Virus record (IMG/VR): IMGVR_UViG_3300017613_000990
Span: 1 to 47,099 of that record
Origin: a virus
Reading direction: 5' to 3' (one strand)
DNA length: 47,099 nt
Shown piece by piece: positions 38,790 to 46,982 of this stretch. Made by a program: the position numbers and the translations under genes. A model generated the notes under the pieces. The model worked only from the letters and a program-made list of their open reading frames with translations, was not told where the DNA came from and made no database searches. Within the stretch, counting starts at the first letter, position 1; the number at the start of each line of letters is the position of its first letter.

Positions 38790-39725
38790 TTAGGTAGATA
38801 CGCCATCCTCTGCTGGCAGCAATTCACCCTGTAGCGTGGAAAGGGTGGCAATATAATTCCTGAACAGCTTTGCAGTACCGCATTTGGCCGCCATCGTTCC
38901 GGCTGCCGTACCGTTCAACCCAATCAGGTTGTTGGAAATTATGCCAGTGAGAGCAACCGTTGTTGCACCAATGGAAATACCCTCTTTCCCAGATGCAATA
39001 TTCAGCAGCTTGTTGTTGGAAATGTCTACCCGAAGCAACGCCTGTGCAGCGGAATTGGTGAGAATACCAACGGAAAAATCACCGTTAATATAATTGTCTC
39101 GGATAACGATATCGTTTGATACACCATCCGTATCACCAAGCTGAATACAATCGGTTGCGCCGGCTACATCTGCGGTCACATAGTTGTTCGTGAAGGTAAA
39201 CCCATGTGAAGATGCACCGACCTCTATTCCTATGGTAGCCTGGCCACCGGTATCTGCCATGATGATCTCACAACCGTCAATAGTGCAGTAAGCCCCATCA
39301 ACATCAATCGGAGCAGCAACGGCATCAATTCCGGTAAAATCAAACCGCATATTACGGATAAGAACGTTATCCGCACCAACATCAATGTCACACGCTTCGG
39401 TGGTTCCGAGTGTAATCGTAGGCCGGTTGTCACCATTACCAAGGCCGATAATCGAAATGCCCTCCACATCAGCGTCAATCCCTGCTGCGGCGGTAAGCGC
39501 CTCGGTGTGTGCCGGCATCACGAAAATAACATCGCCCTTATTAGCGGTGCATTTGTTGATACCGGCATCAATGGTTGCAAGTGCATTTGTGGCATCCGCG
39601 CCTGAATCTCCATCACTGCCGGTTGTGCTATCCACAAAGTACACACTTCCAGTGGTCAACACGGCACCGCCAACGATGGGTATGCCCATACTTGAAATCC
39701 CATTTGGGAATTTTGTTAAAGCCAT
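38790..39725 (-). CDS. Beta-helix virion protein (311 aa)
   Basis: A right-handed parallel beta-helix: repeated short strands with V/I and N/D/G turns (NVLIRNMRFDFTG, ISNNKLLNIASG). The N-terminus MALTKFPNGISSMGIPIVGG is a separate motif likely for docking on the capsid. Strong AAGGAG ribosome-binding site. Located next to the major capsid gene; probably a head appendage or decoration. Confidence 0.65.
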   Translation of the reverse strand: MALTKFPNGISSMGIPIVGGAVLTTGSVYFVDSTTGSDGDSGADATNALATIDAGINKCTANKGDVIFVMPAHTEALTAAAGIDADVEGISIIGLGNGDNRPTITLGTTEACDIDVGADNVLIRNMRFDFTGIDAVAAPIDVDGAYCTIDGCEIIMADTGGQATIGIEVGASSHGFTFTNNYVTADVAGATDCIQLGDTDGVSNDIVIRDNYINGDFSVGILTNSAAQALLRVDISNNKLLNIASGKEGISIGATTVALTGIISNNLIGLNGTAAGTMAAKCGTAKLFRNYIATLSTLQGELLPAEDGVST

Positions 39726-39781
39726 TTTAAATCTCCTTATTCTGGGACATGCCGGGGGGAATTACCCACACCCGGCCTGCC

Positions 39782-39800
39782 TTTAGGATTTTAACCTAAA
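39782..39800 (-). other. Small hairpin downstream of the capsid gene
   Basis: TTTAGG/CCTAAA with a 7-nt loop. Beside it, GCCGGG/CCCGGC can also pair (39747-39772 region). Both lie in the 97-bp gap after the capsid stop and may stabilise or separate the capsid message. Confidence 0.4.
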
Positions 39801-39822
39801 CTTACCCGTTTATGTAATAATA

Positions 39823-40728
39823 TCAGGCACCTGGGCTACCAAATATCCCCCAGGGGATACTCCAACCTCTTTTCCAACGTGCCCGAACCTTGAACTTCGC
39901 ATCGTCCGTGTCAAAGTCATTACCCTTATAATGATCGGGCATTACCCTCCAGAACCAATTCAGCTCATGCTCATCACATATAATGAACCAAGCATCGGGA
40001 TCAGTAAGGTACGCCCACTGGATCATTTGAAGGTTTTCACCCTTCATCGGATTTATTGCGTTGTTCGCGGAATCCCACTCAAGGTTACTTTCGAACATTT
40101 TCTTGACAGTAAAGCCAAGTTCCACCGGATACAGCAGCTTTTTAGGCATGAGATTCATAAGAATCCCCCTGTCGTCCGTGGTTTCGTAAATGTCGATTGT
40201 AGCTTGCTCGTAGGATGTTTCCGAAAGATCGGCGGCATTGGTTAGCTCGTTTTTCTGCGTGCCACCTGTAACAAGTACGTGGGTTGTGGCACAAAGTTCA
40301 ATGCTGTCACCACCACCTGTGTACGAGTCGGAAAACGCATTATTAAACATATTGGCCCCGTCAGTCTCAACCGTTGCCCTCATGCTGCGCCCTAATGCTT
40401 TCGGAAGTTTTGCCATAAGCCCGTAACGTGAATCTTCGTGCATTTCCTTTGTCACCCGATAAGCGAGTGAATAGGTGTCATGCGTATACCGCACGTCAAG
40501 GCCCTGGTAGATGTCGTCATACGATGATGCGGCACCTTCGTTTTTGGTAGGCACCAGCCCAAAACCCGTCATGTAGGAATCATCCACATATTGGGTTGCC
40601 GGTGTCTTCGGAAAATTAAACACACTGTTATTTACCGGTGGCTTTTCACCGAATTTTAAGGCATCCATAAATATCTGCCGGAATCCGGGGGCAAGCTCAT
40701 CAGCAAAATTCGTTCTTTGCAAAGTCAT
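39823..40728 (-). CDS. Major capsid protein, HK97-like fold (301 aa)
   Basis: Length and position after scaffold and decoration genes, a canonical TAGGAGGGTAAC ribosome-binding site, and the pattern GLDVRYTHDTYSLAYRVTKE then PKKLLYPVELGFTVKKMFES and KVRARWKRGW at the C-terminus suit a Mu-like/HK97-fold major head subunit. It forms the icosahedral shell. Confidence 0.75.
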   Translation of the reverse strand: MTLQRTNFADELAPGFRQIFMDALKFGEKPPVNNSVFNFPKTPATQYVDDSYMTGFGLVPTKNEGAASSYDDIYQGLDVRYTHDTYSLAYRVTKEMHEDSRYGLMAKLPKALGRSMRATVETDGANMFNNAFSDSYTGGGDSIELCATTHVLVTGGTQKNELTNAADLSETSYEQATIDIYETTDDRGILMNLMPKKLLYPVELGFTVKKMFESNLEWDSANNAINPMKGENLQMIQWAYLTDPDAWFIICDEHELNWFWRVMPDHYKGNDFDTDDAKFKVRARWKRGWSIPWGIFGSPGA

Positions 40729-40740
40729 GTTACCCTCCTA

Positions 40741-41238
40741 TTAGTCTACGGCAAGTACGGTTGCCTGTGAATCTGCTCTGACTTTAACGTACACGTTCAC
40801 ATTCGCACCCCAAGCATTGTCAGGGCTGTCAACCTTACCCAAAACTATCAAGGTGTCTTCGGCTGAAGCATCCCCATCGAGTTCTTGCTGAGATTGTAAT
40901 GTGGTGGTGTCGCCAGTCGTACACAGAGGATCATAGAAATTGCCGGTAACGGTGTCATCGGCAAGCGTGGAGTCGTCCACCTGAACTGTAAAAACCGTGT
41001 TTACCAAATCGTCATACACATAAACCGACTGACCAGCGGTTGCAGACACATAATTTACTGCAACGCCCATCGGGGTTTCTGTGGATGAGATTGAATTGAC
41101 ACGGCCTGAACCGTCCAGATGCACCAAGTCACCGGGGTAAATGGCAACTGCGGTGTTTTTATACTTTGTCATTCGGGGAGGACCACCATGTGTGGTGTAA
41201 CCGATCCTAAACCCCAAAGGTTTATCTGGATTAGCCAT
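40741..41238 (-). CDS. Capsid decoration/stabilisation protein (165 aa)
   Basis: Beta-rich, acidic, start MANPDKPLGFRIGYTTHGG; the core VAIYPGDLVHLDGSGRV resembles phage head-stabilising proteins. GGAG ribosome-binding site. It sits right beside the capsid gene, as usual. Confidence 0.6.
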   Translation of the reverse strand: MANPDKPLGFRIGYTTHGGPPRMTKYKNTAVAIYPGDLVHLDGSGRVNSISSTETPMGVAVNYVSATAGQSVYVYDDLVNTVFTVQVDDSTLADDTVTGNFYDPLCTTGDTTTLQSQQELDGDASAEDTLIVLGKVDSPDNAWGANVNVYVKVRADSQATVLAVD

Positions 41239-41285
41239 TGTTCATTCTCCATGTTAGAGTTCTTGTAATCGCTTTAGTCTCGGAG

Positions 41286-41300
41286 CATCCTTTAAGGATG
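41286..41300. promoter_or_regulatory. Palindrome upstream of the capsid operon segment
   Basis: CATCCTT-T-AAGGATG is a perfect 7+1+7 DNA palindrome in the 92-bp gap before the decoration gene. It could be an operator or a processing site. No convincing -35/-10 pair is seen around it. Confidence 0.35.
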
Positions 41301-41330
41301 AACAATAGCGTCATATTTGACGGGTGCGAG

Positions 41331-41906
41331 CTAATACCCCTGGCGTGATGTGAATTTGCTTTCCGTTAAACTCACTCCACCGTCTGATTCGGATTCCGCT
41401 CGTTTTGCTTGATCTTTTGCAATCGCCACAGCACTCCGGGTTCTCAAATCCGTTTTATGCCGTAGCCATTCTGCTCGTTTCTCCCAAAGGTCGTTAGGCA
41501 ATTCCATCAGAATTAATTCCCTACGCCTTACTAAAGTCTCTTCCCCTGATTCTTCCCCCGGCATTGCTGCCGATGCTCCCCCGTAATATCGCCTTTCGGC
41601 AATCTTCCATCCCTGGTCGATTTTCTTCTGGATTCCATCTCTTGGCACCCAGCGGCATTTAAAACCTTTCCGCTTTCTTTTGGTAGCAAGCATGTCCAAC
41701 GCCCAAGGATTGTTGTCTGCATTCCACGGTTTTGTGGGTTCGTCTTCCGGTGGCATTGCTGTCACTGTTTCTTTCAGCATGTCCAATATCTCGTCAGGTA
41801 TCAGATTCGTGTGATGGATTACATCGGAGAAACCCGCCCGTTTTGCAGCACGTAAAATAGTTGAATTATCCACCCCCATGTCCTTTGACAATTCATATAC
41901 CTTCAT
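41331..41906 (-). CDS. Hypothetical head-region protein with IF2-N-like start (191 aa)
   Basis: The N-terminal 45 residues (MKVYELSKDMGVDNSTILRA) look like the small IF2-N/HTH-like domain. The remainder is basic and helical. Coupled (TAATG) to the scaffold gene. Possibly an assembly-associated or DNA-binding head protein. Confidence 0.5.
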   Translation of the reverse strand: MKVYELSKDMGVDNSTILRAAKRAGFSDVIHHTNLIPDEILDMLKETVTAMPPEDEPTKPWNADNNPWALDMLATKRKRKGFKCRWVPRDGIQKKIDQGWKIAERRYYGGASAAMPGEESGEETLVRRRELILMELPNDLWEKRAEWLRHKTDLRTRSAVAIAKDQAKRAESESDGGVSLTESKFTSRQGY

Positions 41907-42670
41907 TAATACCCCCTCTTTTCCATGAAAATGGTCTGCTTTAACCAGTCTTCATGTGAAACATTCATCAAATCTGCCCTGTGTTTCTCTTTGTCCGTCA
42001 AAACACGTTTCACTGGATTGCCAGGTGGTGGTGTTCCCCCCTCGGCATACCCCCTGTTTATGTTGTCCGTTCTCTGTTGACCGGCCTGTTGCTGTTTGCC
42101 CTGCCAATAATTATACGCCTCAATTGCCGGATTCTTCGCACTGAATACCTGATTTACCAAGGCTGGATTTGTCTGCATATCCACCTTAACTTTTTCAATT
42201 ACCTCGTAATAATCAGGATGGATAGCAGCCATTGTTTCGTCCATTACCTGTAATTTCGGGTCCACTTGCGGTTGCGGTGGCTGAACAGGTGCCGGTGGAG
42301 GTTCCGGTGCTCTGGTCTTTTCCAGCTTCCGGTCCATCTGTGACATAATCCAATCGTCATACGCCCCTGGGTCTTCAAGCGGGTCCGGCCTTTCGGTCTT
42401 GGAAACCTGATCCTGAACACTGTCGATTGCGTCTGATAACCGCTGGTTTTGCTCTTGCAAGGCCAATATCGCTTCGTCGGCTTTTGCTAAATCCCGTTTG
42501 CCCTGCTGCATTTGCCCGTAAATCTGTGTAAACCTTGGATGGTCCGGCGCCGGTTCATGCACTACGGGCGGTTCTTCAGCCGGCGGCTCTGCCGGTGGTG
42601 GTTCTTCAGCAGGTGGTTCTGCCGGCGGTGTAAATGCGCTTGGGTCTTCTATTGCTTGTTCATCTTCCAT
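41906..42670 (-). CDS. Capsid scaffold protein (254 aa)
   Basis: Acidic, Pro-rich N-terminus (PPAEPPAEEPPPAEPPAEEP), a long Gln/Asp coiled-coil middle (ILALQEQNQRLSDAIDSVQD) and a basic C-terminal helix that would bind the shell. Highly charged with no globular fold, just upstream of decoration and capsid genes: the usual scaffold profile. Confidence 0.7.
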   Translation of the reverse strand: MEDEQAIEDPSAFTPPAEPPAEEPPPAEPPAEEPPVVHEPAPDHPRFTQIYGQMQQGKRDLAKADEAILALQEQNQRLSDAIDSVQDQVSKTERPDPLEDPGAYDDWIMSQMDRKLEKTRAPEPPPAPVQPPQPQVDPKLQVMDETMAAIHPDYYEVIEKVKVDMQTNPALVNQVFSAKNPAIEAYNYWQGKQQQAGQQRTDNINRGYAEGGTPPPGNPVKRVLTDKEKHRADLMNVSHEDWLKQTIFMEKRGY

Positions 42671-42679
42671 GTCTCCCCC

Positions 42680-43564
42680 CTATTTGGCTGCAAATTCTTT
42701 TCTCATTCTTGATAGTTTCTTGGGTAATGTTTTTATATCTCCATATTTCACAATGATGCTTGAATTGGTAACATCGTCTGTAAATAAAACCGCTTTCATA
42801 TCAGGCCAAAAATTATCGAACCGTGCGCCATGTTTTTTGCCAAATTTCGCTAACCGTCCCGCTAACGCCTTCCTGCCCCCAACGGCTGATTCTAATACTT
42901 CGTGCCGCCGGGGTCTGAATATACTTGAAACGCCCCCTTGAGATGGATGCCATGCTGCCGGTTCAGGATCTTCACTGTTCCCCGTATAGGTTAAATTGTT
43001 CCAACCATATTTTAAAAACTCTGTTGCAAGCCCCCCAATCGTCCCGGCCAAACCCCTTCGGGCTCCAGGTTCAAGACGCCTTCCCTCTCTTTTGCCAAAG
43101 TTTATATAATGCTGCCATGCATCAACACCAGCTTTCGCAACATCGGTGTTTGCTCTTAAATATGCACTTGGATTAAACCATCCCGGCATCTGGTTTTGAG
43201 ATGATTGCGCCCTTGGCCTTGCAGAAGCTCTTGGCGCAAGAAGCCTTCCCTCCCCTTTCCCAAAAGCCATATAATGCCGCCAAGCATCTATCCCGGCGTT
43301 TGCTACATCTGGGTTTGCTCTTAAATATGACGTTGGATTAAACCAATCAGGAGATAGGTTTCTTAAAGAACTAAGACCCATTCCCGTTCTGGCCGTATTA
43401 ACAGGTTCCCTGCCGCTTGCACTGCTATAGCCTTGAGCCCCCCTGCCGTAATCATATGTCGGAGATGCAAAACCCTGCCCCTTTGGGTCAAATACAGACA
43501 CCCCGCCACGGTTTAACTCTGAAACAGACCGCTTATAATCATCGTATGGGCTTGTGTATGGCAT
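42680..43564 (-). CDS. Head-region protein with two YLRANPDV repeats (294 aa)
   Basis: Start at 43564 follows AAGGAGACAC. Two 34-residue repeats (WFNPTSYLRANPDVANAGID with HYMAFGKGEGR, then again with YLRANTDVAKAGVD) are separated by a disordered spacer; this motif is common in repeat-containing surface and virion proteins. The C-terminal third is separate. Likely a virion protein. Confidence 0.55.
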   Translation of the reverse strand: MPYTSPYDDYKRSVSELNRGGVSVFDPKGQGFASPTYDYGRGAQGYSSASGREPVNTARTGMGLSSLRNLSPDWFNPTSYLRANPDVANAGIDAWRHYMAFGKGEGRLLAPRASARPRAQSSQNQMPGWFNPSAYLRANTDVAKAGVDAWQHYINFGKREGRRLEPGARRGLAGTIGGLATEFLKYGWNNLTYTGNSEDPEPAAWHPSQGGVSSIFRPRRHEVLESAVGGRKALAGRLAKFGKKHGARFDNFWPDMKAVLFTDDVTNSSIIVKYGDIKTLPKKLSRMRKEFAAK

Positions 43565-43582
43565 GTGTCTCCTTGGGCAAAT

Positions 43583-43620
43583 AAAAAAGGGCAGCATAGT
43601 GCATGGCCCATGCTGCCCTT
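43583..43620 (-). terminator. Intrinsic terminator after the co-chaperonin gene
   Basis: Perfect 11-bp stem AAGGGCAGCAT/ATGCTGCCCTT (43587-43597 with 43610-43620), then TTTTTT on the minus strand. It lies between the co-chaperonin gene and the repeat protein; strong enough to split the head operon. Confidence 0.8.
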
Positions 43621-43669
43621 AATTATTTCGCTTTAGCGTGCCCGGTGGATCAGACCGAGTTAGCCCAAA

Positions 43670-43939
43670 TTAATCTATTATTTTTGCTAAAAGATCGACC
43701 TCGTTCATTATGAAATGGTCTTTAAACGCATCCCCTCTCAGCGGTATGTCAAATTTCGCATACCGGCCAAAGAGAATCTTGTCTCCAACCTCAACCCAAA
43801 TTACGTCCGGGCCTACCGCTACCACCGTGGCCCTCAAGGAAACCTGTTTTACCGTATCAGGAACGTAGATTTCCCCAATCTTGTCATCCTCAAACTGCTT
43901 TGCGATTAATCGCTTACCCATCGGTTCAAGTTTCATCAT
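43670..43939 (-). CDS. GroES-like phage co-chaperonin (89 aa)
   Basis: Beta-barrel pattern MGKRLIAKQ, ATVVAVGPD, VGDKILFGRYA and a C-terminal NEVDLLAKI match GroES. The mobile loop is short (FEDDKIGEIYVPDTVKQ) with IYV where E. coli GroES has IVL, as in phage co-chaperonins such as T4 gp31. It probably pairs with host GroEL to fold the capsid protein. ATGA overlap with its upstream gene, GGGGG ribosome-binding site. Confidence 0.8.
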   Translation of the reverse strand: MMKLEPMGKRLIAKQFEDDKIGEIYVPDTVKQVSLRATVVAVGPDVIWVEVGDKILFGRYAKFDIPLRGDAFKDHFIMNEVDLLAKIID

Positions 43940-44130
43940 TTCCCCCAAATATTTCTGACTGTTCCTGCGAAATCATCAAATTGGTCAATAAGCCTTGATA
44001 ATTCATAATTCACTTTGCCACTCTCAATGGCCTTACCATCATCATCCCGCATATAATTTATATCGGTTGTAATCTCGTCTATCCCTTTTTCCCAAGATAG
44101 TATCATGTCATTGATTTTAGTTATTTTCAT
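43936..44130 (-). CDS. Small acidic hypothetical protein (64 aa)
   Basis: GGGGGAAA ribosome-binding site. Helical, acidic. Coupled to the co-chaperonin. Unknown. Confidence 0.6.
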   Translation of the reverse strand: MKITKINDMILSWEKGIDEITTDINYMRDDDGKAIESGKVNYELSRLIDQFDDFAGTVRNIWGK

Positions 44131-44344
44131 TTTCCCCCGCCTCCTTTACCATCTCGTCACGAAGCTCAAGCATTTCTTCACAAACGTCCAGCCTTGTGTT
44201 CCACGCCAACGCTTGGTTTAAATTGCCGTCGCCAAGCGCCAACCTAATATTAACAAACGAATCTTTAATGTGCTGATTCATTATGCGCCGGAAATCGTCA
44301 GCTACAGGGTCATCCCACCATGCTATTACCGCTTCCTTCGTCAT
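44117..44344 (-). CDS. Small helical hypothetical protein (75 aa)
   Basis: ATG at 44344 follows GTGGGGGGGAT. Helical with a DVCEEMLELRDEM C-terminus. Overlaps both neighbours. Possibly a portal- or head-associated factor; unknown. Confidence 0.55.
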   Translation of the reverse strand: MTKEAVIAWWDDPVADDFRRIMNQHIKDSFVNIRLALGDGNLNQALAWNTRLDVCEEMLELRDEMVKEAGENENN

Positions 44345-44549
44345 ATCCCCCCCACTCAAAACCAAAAGTCTCTTTTTGGGCTTTCATCTGCTCATATGTT
44401 GGCATGTCGGATAATCTGTGAATAACGCCAAATGTGTTTGTAATCCACAATACTGCACAATCCTCTTTGCCAAGTGCTGTGCCTGCTGCGTTAAACCGTA
44501 AAAATGGCGTTCCTTTTTTCCTTCCGACTAAATCTTGTATTGATTTCAT
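44310..44549 (-). CDS. Hypothetical protein (79 aa)
   Basis: GGGGGGACAAC ribosome-binding site. Contains GTPFLRFNAAGTALGKEDC and EWGGYDEGSGN; overlaps the next gene by 35 nt. Unknown. Confidence 0.55.
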   Translation of the reverse strand: MKSIQDLVGRKKGTPFLRFNAAGTALGKEDCAVLWITNTFGVIHRLSDMPTYEQMKAQKETFGFEWGGYDEGSGNSMVG

Positions 44550-44803
44550 GTTGTCCCCCCATCAAAAAACTCACGATACTCCGCACCACCGAATATTTCT
44601 GCTGGAAATGTCAAATTCATTCTAGCTGGTACGCCAACAAGCCTCTTTAATGATAGTGGCCCATTGTTAATTTTTAATTCAACAAACCCATCCATTACTT
44701 GAACCAGTTCATACAGTTCAAGGTCGCTTCTCGATCTACAATCTTGGGGGGTTTTAGCAACATAGTTCGCTATCTGCTCTGTGTCAAAATCATATTTTTG
44801 CAT
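44546..44803 (-). CDS. Hypothetical protein after the portal gene (85 aa)
   Basis: Start at 44803, one base after the portal stop; the longer frame runs into the portal. Mixed alpha/beta with SLKRLVGVPARMNLTF. Coupled by overlap. Unknown, perhaps head completion. Confidence 0.55.
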   Translation of the reverse strand: MQKYDFDTEQIANYVAKTPQDCRSRSDLELYELVQVMDGFVELKINNGPLSLKRLVGVPARMNLTFPAEIFGGAEYREFFDGGTT

Positions 44804-44804
44804 A

Positions 44805-46757
44805 TTATAAATTCTGACTTCCACCCATTCCCCCTTGTGGTGGCCCGCCCTGCTGTCCACCTTGGCTGCCAAGCTGCTGCATCTGCTGCTCTTCCATCAT
44901 AGCTATCGCTTGTGTTGCCGTAACGTGCTGTTTTACCAAGTCCTGATATTCCGGTAACATTAACCTATATGCTTCATTTTGCACAAATGCCATGTGAACC
45001 TCAAAATGCCTGGTGTGATCCTCTCCCATTTTCGGCTCTGGATAATCTCCCTGCATCATCATAGCGTTCTCATATTCAGGACTTAGCTGCTCTTCCGGTA
45101 AATCAGGCAGAATATCGTCAATATTCTTCTTGTCATACGATTCTATCAGGTCTTTTGTAATCGCATGGATTGCCTTCATATTTGGTTGCATACCTAAATC
45201 AGGATTTCCAACTATCAAGGGATTGCCCATAAGCATCTGATATAACTCCTGAGCCTCCTGCCGTCTTGTGCCCTTAGATGCATAACTCGGATCACCCGTA
45301 GGCATAATATCCTTGATAACATCAAAATCACGCCTTTTAATATCGTTGAAAGCAATCTTGTCCATGCTGCCCATTATCCGATATTCTTTCGTGTCGGGCA
45401 GGAAAATCTGGTTCAAATTCATTAAAAGACGTAATTCCTTGCGCAAACTCCTGAAAATCCTCTTGGTCATTACAGCAAACGTCACCAAGCCCTGCTCGAT
45501 AATCGCCAAAGTTCCGTGGGCCGTTGGCGTTTTCGTACCCTTGCTCTCTCTGCCCTGAATGTAATCGCTTGTGGATGTGAATTGCTCGATATACGTCTGG
45601 ATTTGGCCAAGAAACATGAATAAAACCTGGTCCACTCTTTGCATGCTCGGGAAATATATCTGTGTGGGGTCCGCAACTTCCTCAAATAGTCCCGGACGGA
45701 GCTTAATATCCTTTGCCCGAAGTCCAGCCCGGCGCCCGTAAAACCCAAACGGCATGTTCGTCATGCTGCCGGCGTCAAATATCTGATTAAAAGCGGTGTT
45801 TGCCATCTCAATCAATGGCTCAAGGAAATGACCAAACCCAAAGCTGTAAAACCCGTGTGGATTCGGCAAAAAGTGGTAATCAATGAAGTAATTTAGCTCT
45901 TTACCCTCAAATTTACGCTTCGTAACACGTAAAAGCGTCTGTGAATCATAATCGACGGTAAATATATAAGGTGTCCTACCAGATCCTGTGTCATATCGCT
46001 TATGGCACTCCAAAATCAAGTGCGGCTTTTCCTCTTTTTTGGACGATTCTTCACCAGATGTGCTGTCCGCTGTGGCTTGTAAACCCGATTCGTCTTCGGC
46101 TTCCGGCGTTTCCCGCAATTTGTCGAAGTTTTCATAAAGACCTTGATCGTTTCGCTCCTGCAACTCATCGTAATGCAACCATAACCTGTGGACTATCCGC
46201 CGTGCTGTTGGTATGCTCCGTGTTCTGTAGGGTAATACCAAGTCCGTCGCTTGAATATTGTCCGTAATCGGCCTGTCTAACTCTTTAGAATACTGACATT
46301 TCTTGAAAGCTACCCCGTTTAAAGGCAATAATTGAAGCAGATTGTCAAACGTCTCTTCGTAATCCTCCATCTCATAGAGAATCTGCCAATTCATAAACTG
46401 CTCGATGTTCTTTGCCCGCTTGATGTCGTTGGCGCTTACTGGAATTGTTTTTACCATGCCCGGTGGGGAAAAAATGCTCTGGTAGGATCTGCCATGGAAT
46501 TGATTGCATGCCGAAGCTAACAAGGGAATGCAGACATTTGACGCGCCTTCCCACGGATTGGATTTCTTTTCACGTTCACATGCCCATAACTTGTACCACC
46601 TGTCCCGCTTTTCTTCCCACTCGCTGCGGCTTTCTAAATCCGTGTCGTAATGCTCACAAATCTCCTTCGCAATCTGCTCCTGTTTGTCTTCAGGAATCTC
46701 ACTTACGATGTTGATAAGCGATTTCTCTTCTTGTGGTATGTCGTCACTTTTTGGCAC
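44805..46757 (-). CDS. Portal protein (650 aa)
   Basis: Forms the dodecameric DNA entry/exit ring. Recognised by a family-like start region with NPWEGASNVCIPL (67-79), then FGHFLEPLIEMANTAFNQIF and FTSTSDYIQG, and by its place at the head of the structural run. The C-terminus is Gln/Gly-rich (QQMQQLGSQGGQQGG), like a barrel/tail extension. Length fits podovirus-type portals. The terminase would lie upstream outside the window. Confidence 0.75.
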   Translation of the reverse strand: MPKSDDIPQEEKSLINIVSEIPEDKQEQIAKEICEHYDTDLESRSEWEEKRDRWYKLWACEREKKSNPWEGASNVCIPLLASACNQFHGRSYQSIFSPPGMVKTIPVSANDIKRAKNIEQFMNWQILYEMEDYEETFDNLLQLLPLNGVAFKKCQYSKELDRPITDNIQATDLVLPYRTRSIPTARRIVHRLWLHYDELQERNDQGLYENFDKLRETPEAEDESGLQATADSTSGEESSKKEEKPHLILECHKRYDTGSGRTPYIFTVDYDSQTLLRVTKRKFEGKELNYFIDYHFLPNPHGFYSFGFGHFLEPLIEMANTAFNQIFDAGSMTNMPFGFYGRRAGLRAKDIKLRPGLFEEVADPTQIYFPSMQRVDQVLFMFLGQIQTYIEQFTSTSDYIQGRESKGTKTPTAHGTLAIIEQGLVTFAVMTKRIFRSLRKELRLLMNLNQIFLPDTKEYRIMGSMDKIAFNDIKRRDFDVIKDIMPTGDPSYASKGTRRQEAQELYQMLMGNPLIVGNPDLGMQPNMKAIHAITKDLIESYDKKNIDDILPDLPEEQLSPEYENAMMMQGDYPEPKMGEDHTRHFEVHMAFVQNEAYRLMLPEYQDLVKQHVTATQAIAMMEEQQMQQLGSQGGQQGGPPQGGMGGSQNL

Positions 46758-46896
46758 GTTTTTTCCCCTTCGTCCAACCCCCCCCTTTTTTCCGCTTTAT
46801 CCCCGTGGACTTCGTACAAATAGCCCACGCACTGCTCTTGCTCTTGCCCTTCTTGCGGACTTTTTTTACGCATTTTTCAAGTCTTGCGGGAGACAT
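46744..46896 (-). CDS. Small basic protein upstream of the portal (50 aa)
   Basis: The start MSPARLEKCVKKVRKKGKSK and AWAICTKSTG match a short basic protein family common in phages next to portal/terminase genes. Strongly cationic, likely DNA- or virion-binding. Overlaps the portal start by 14 nt. Confidence 0.65.
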   Translation of the reverse strand: MSPARLEKCVKKVRKKGKSKSSAWAICTKSTGIKRKKGGGWTKGKKRAKK

Positions 46897-46982
46897 TTTT
46901 TAAAACCCCTCAAACGGCAACCTATATATAAGGATTGCATAAATCATGCCACAACTCCACTTATCACACTTATTGAGATATG

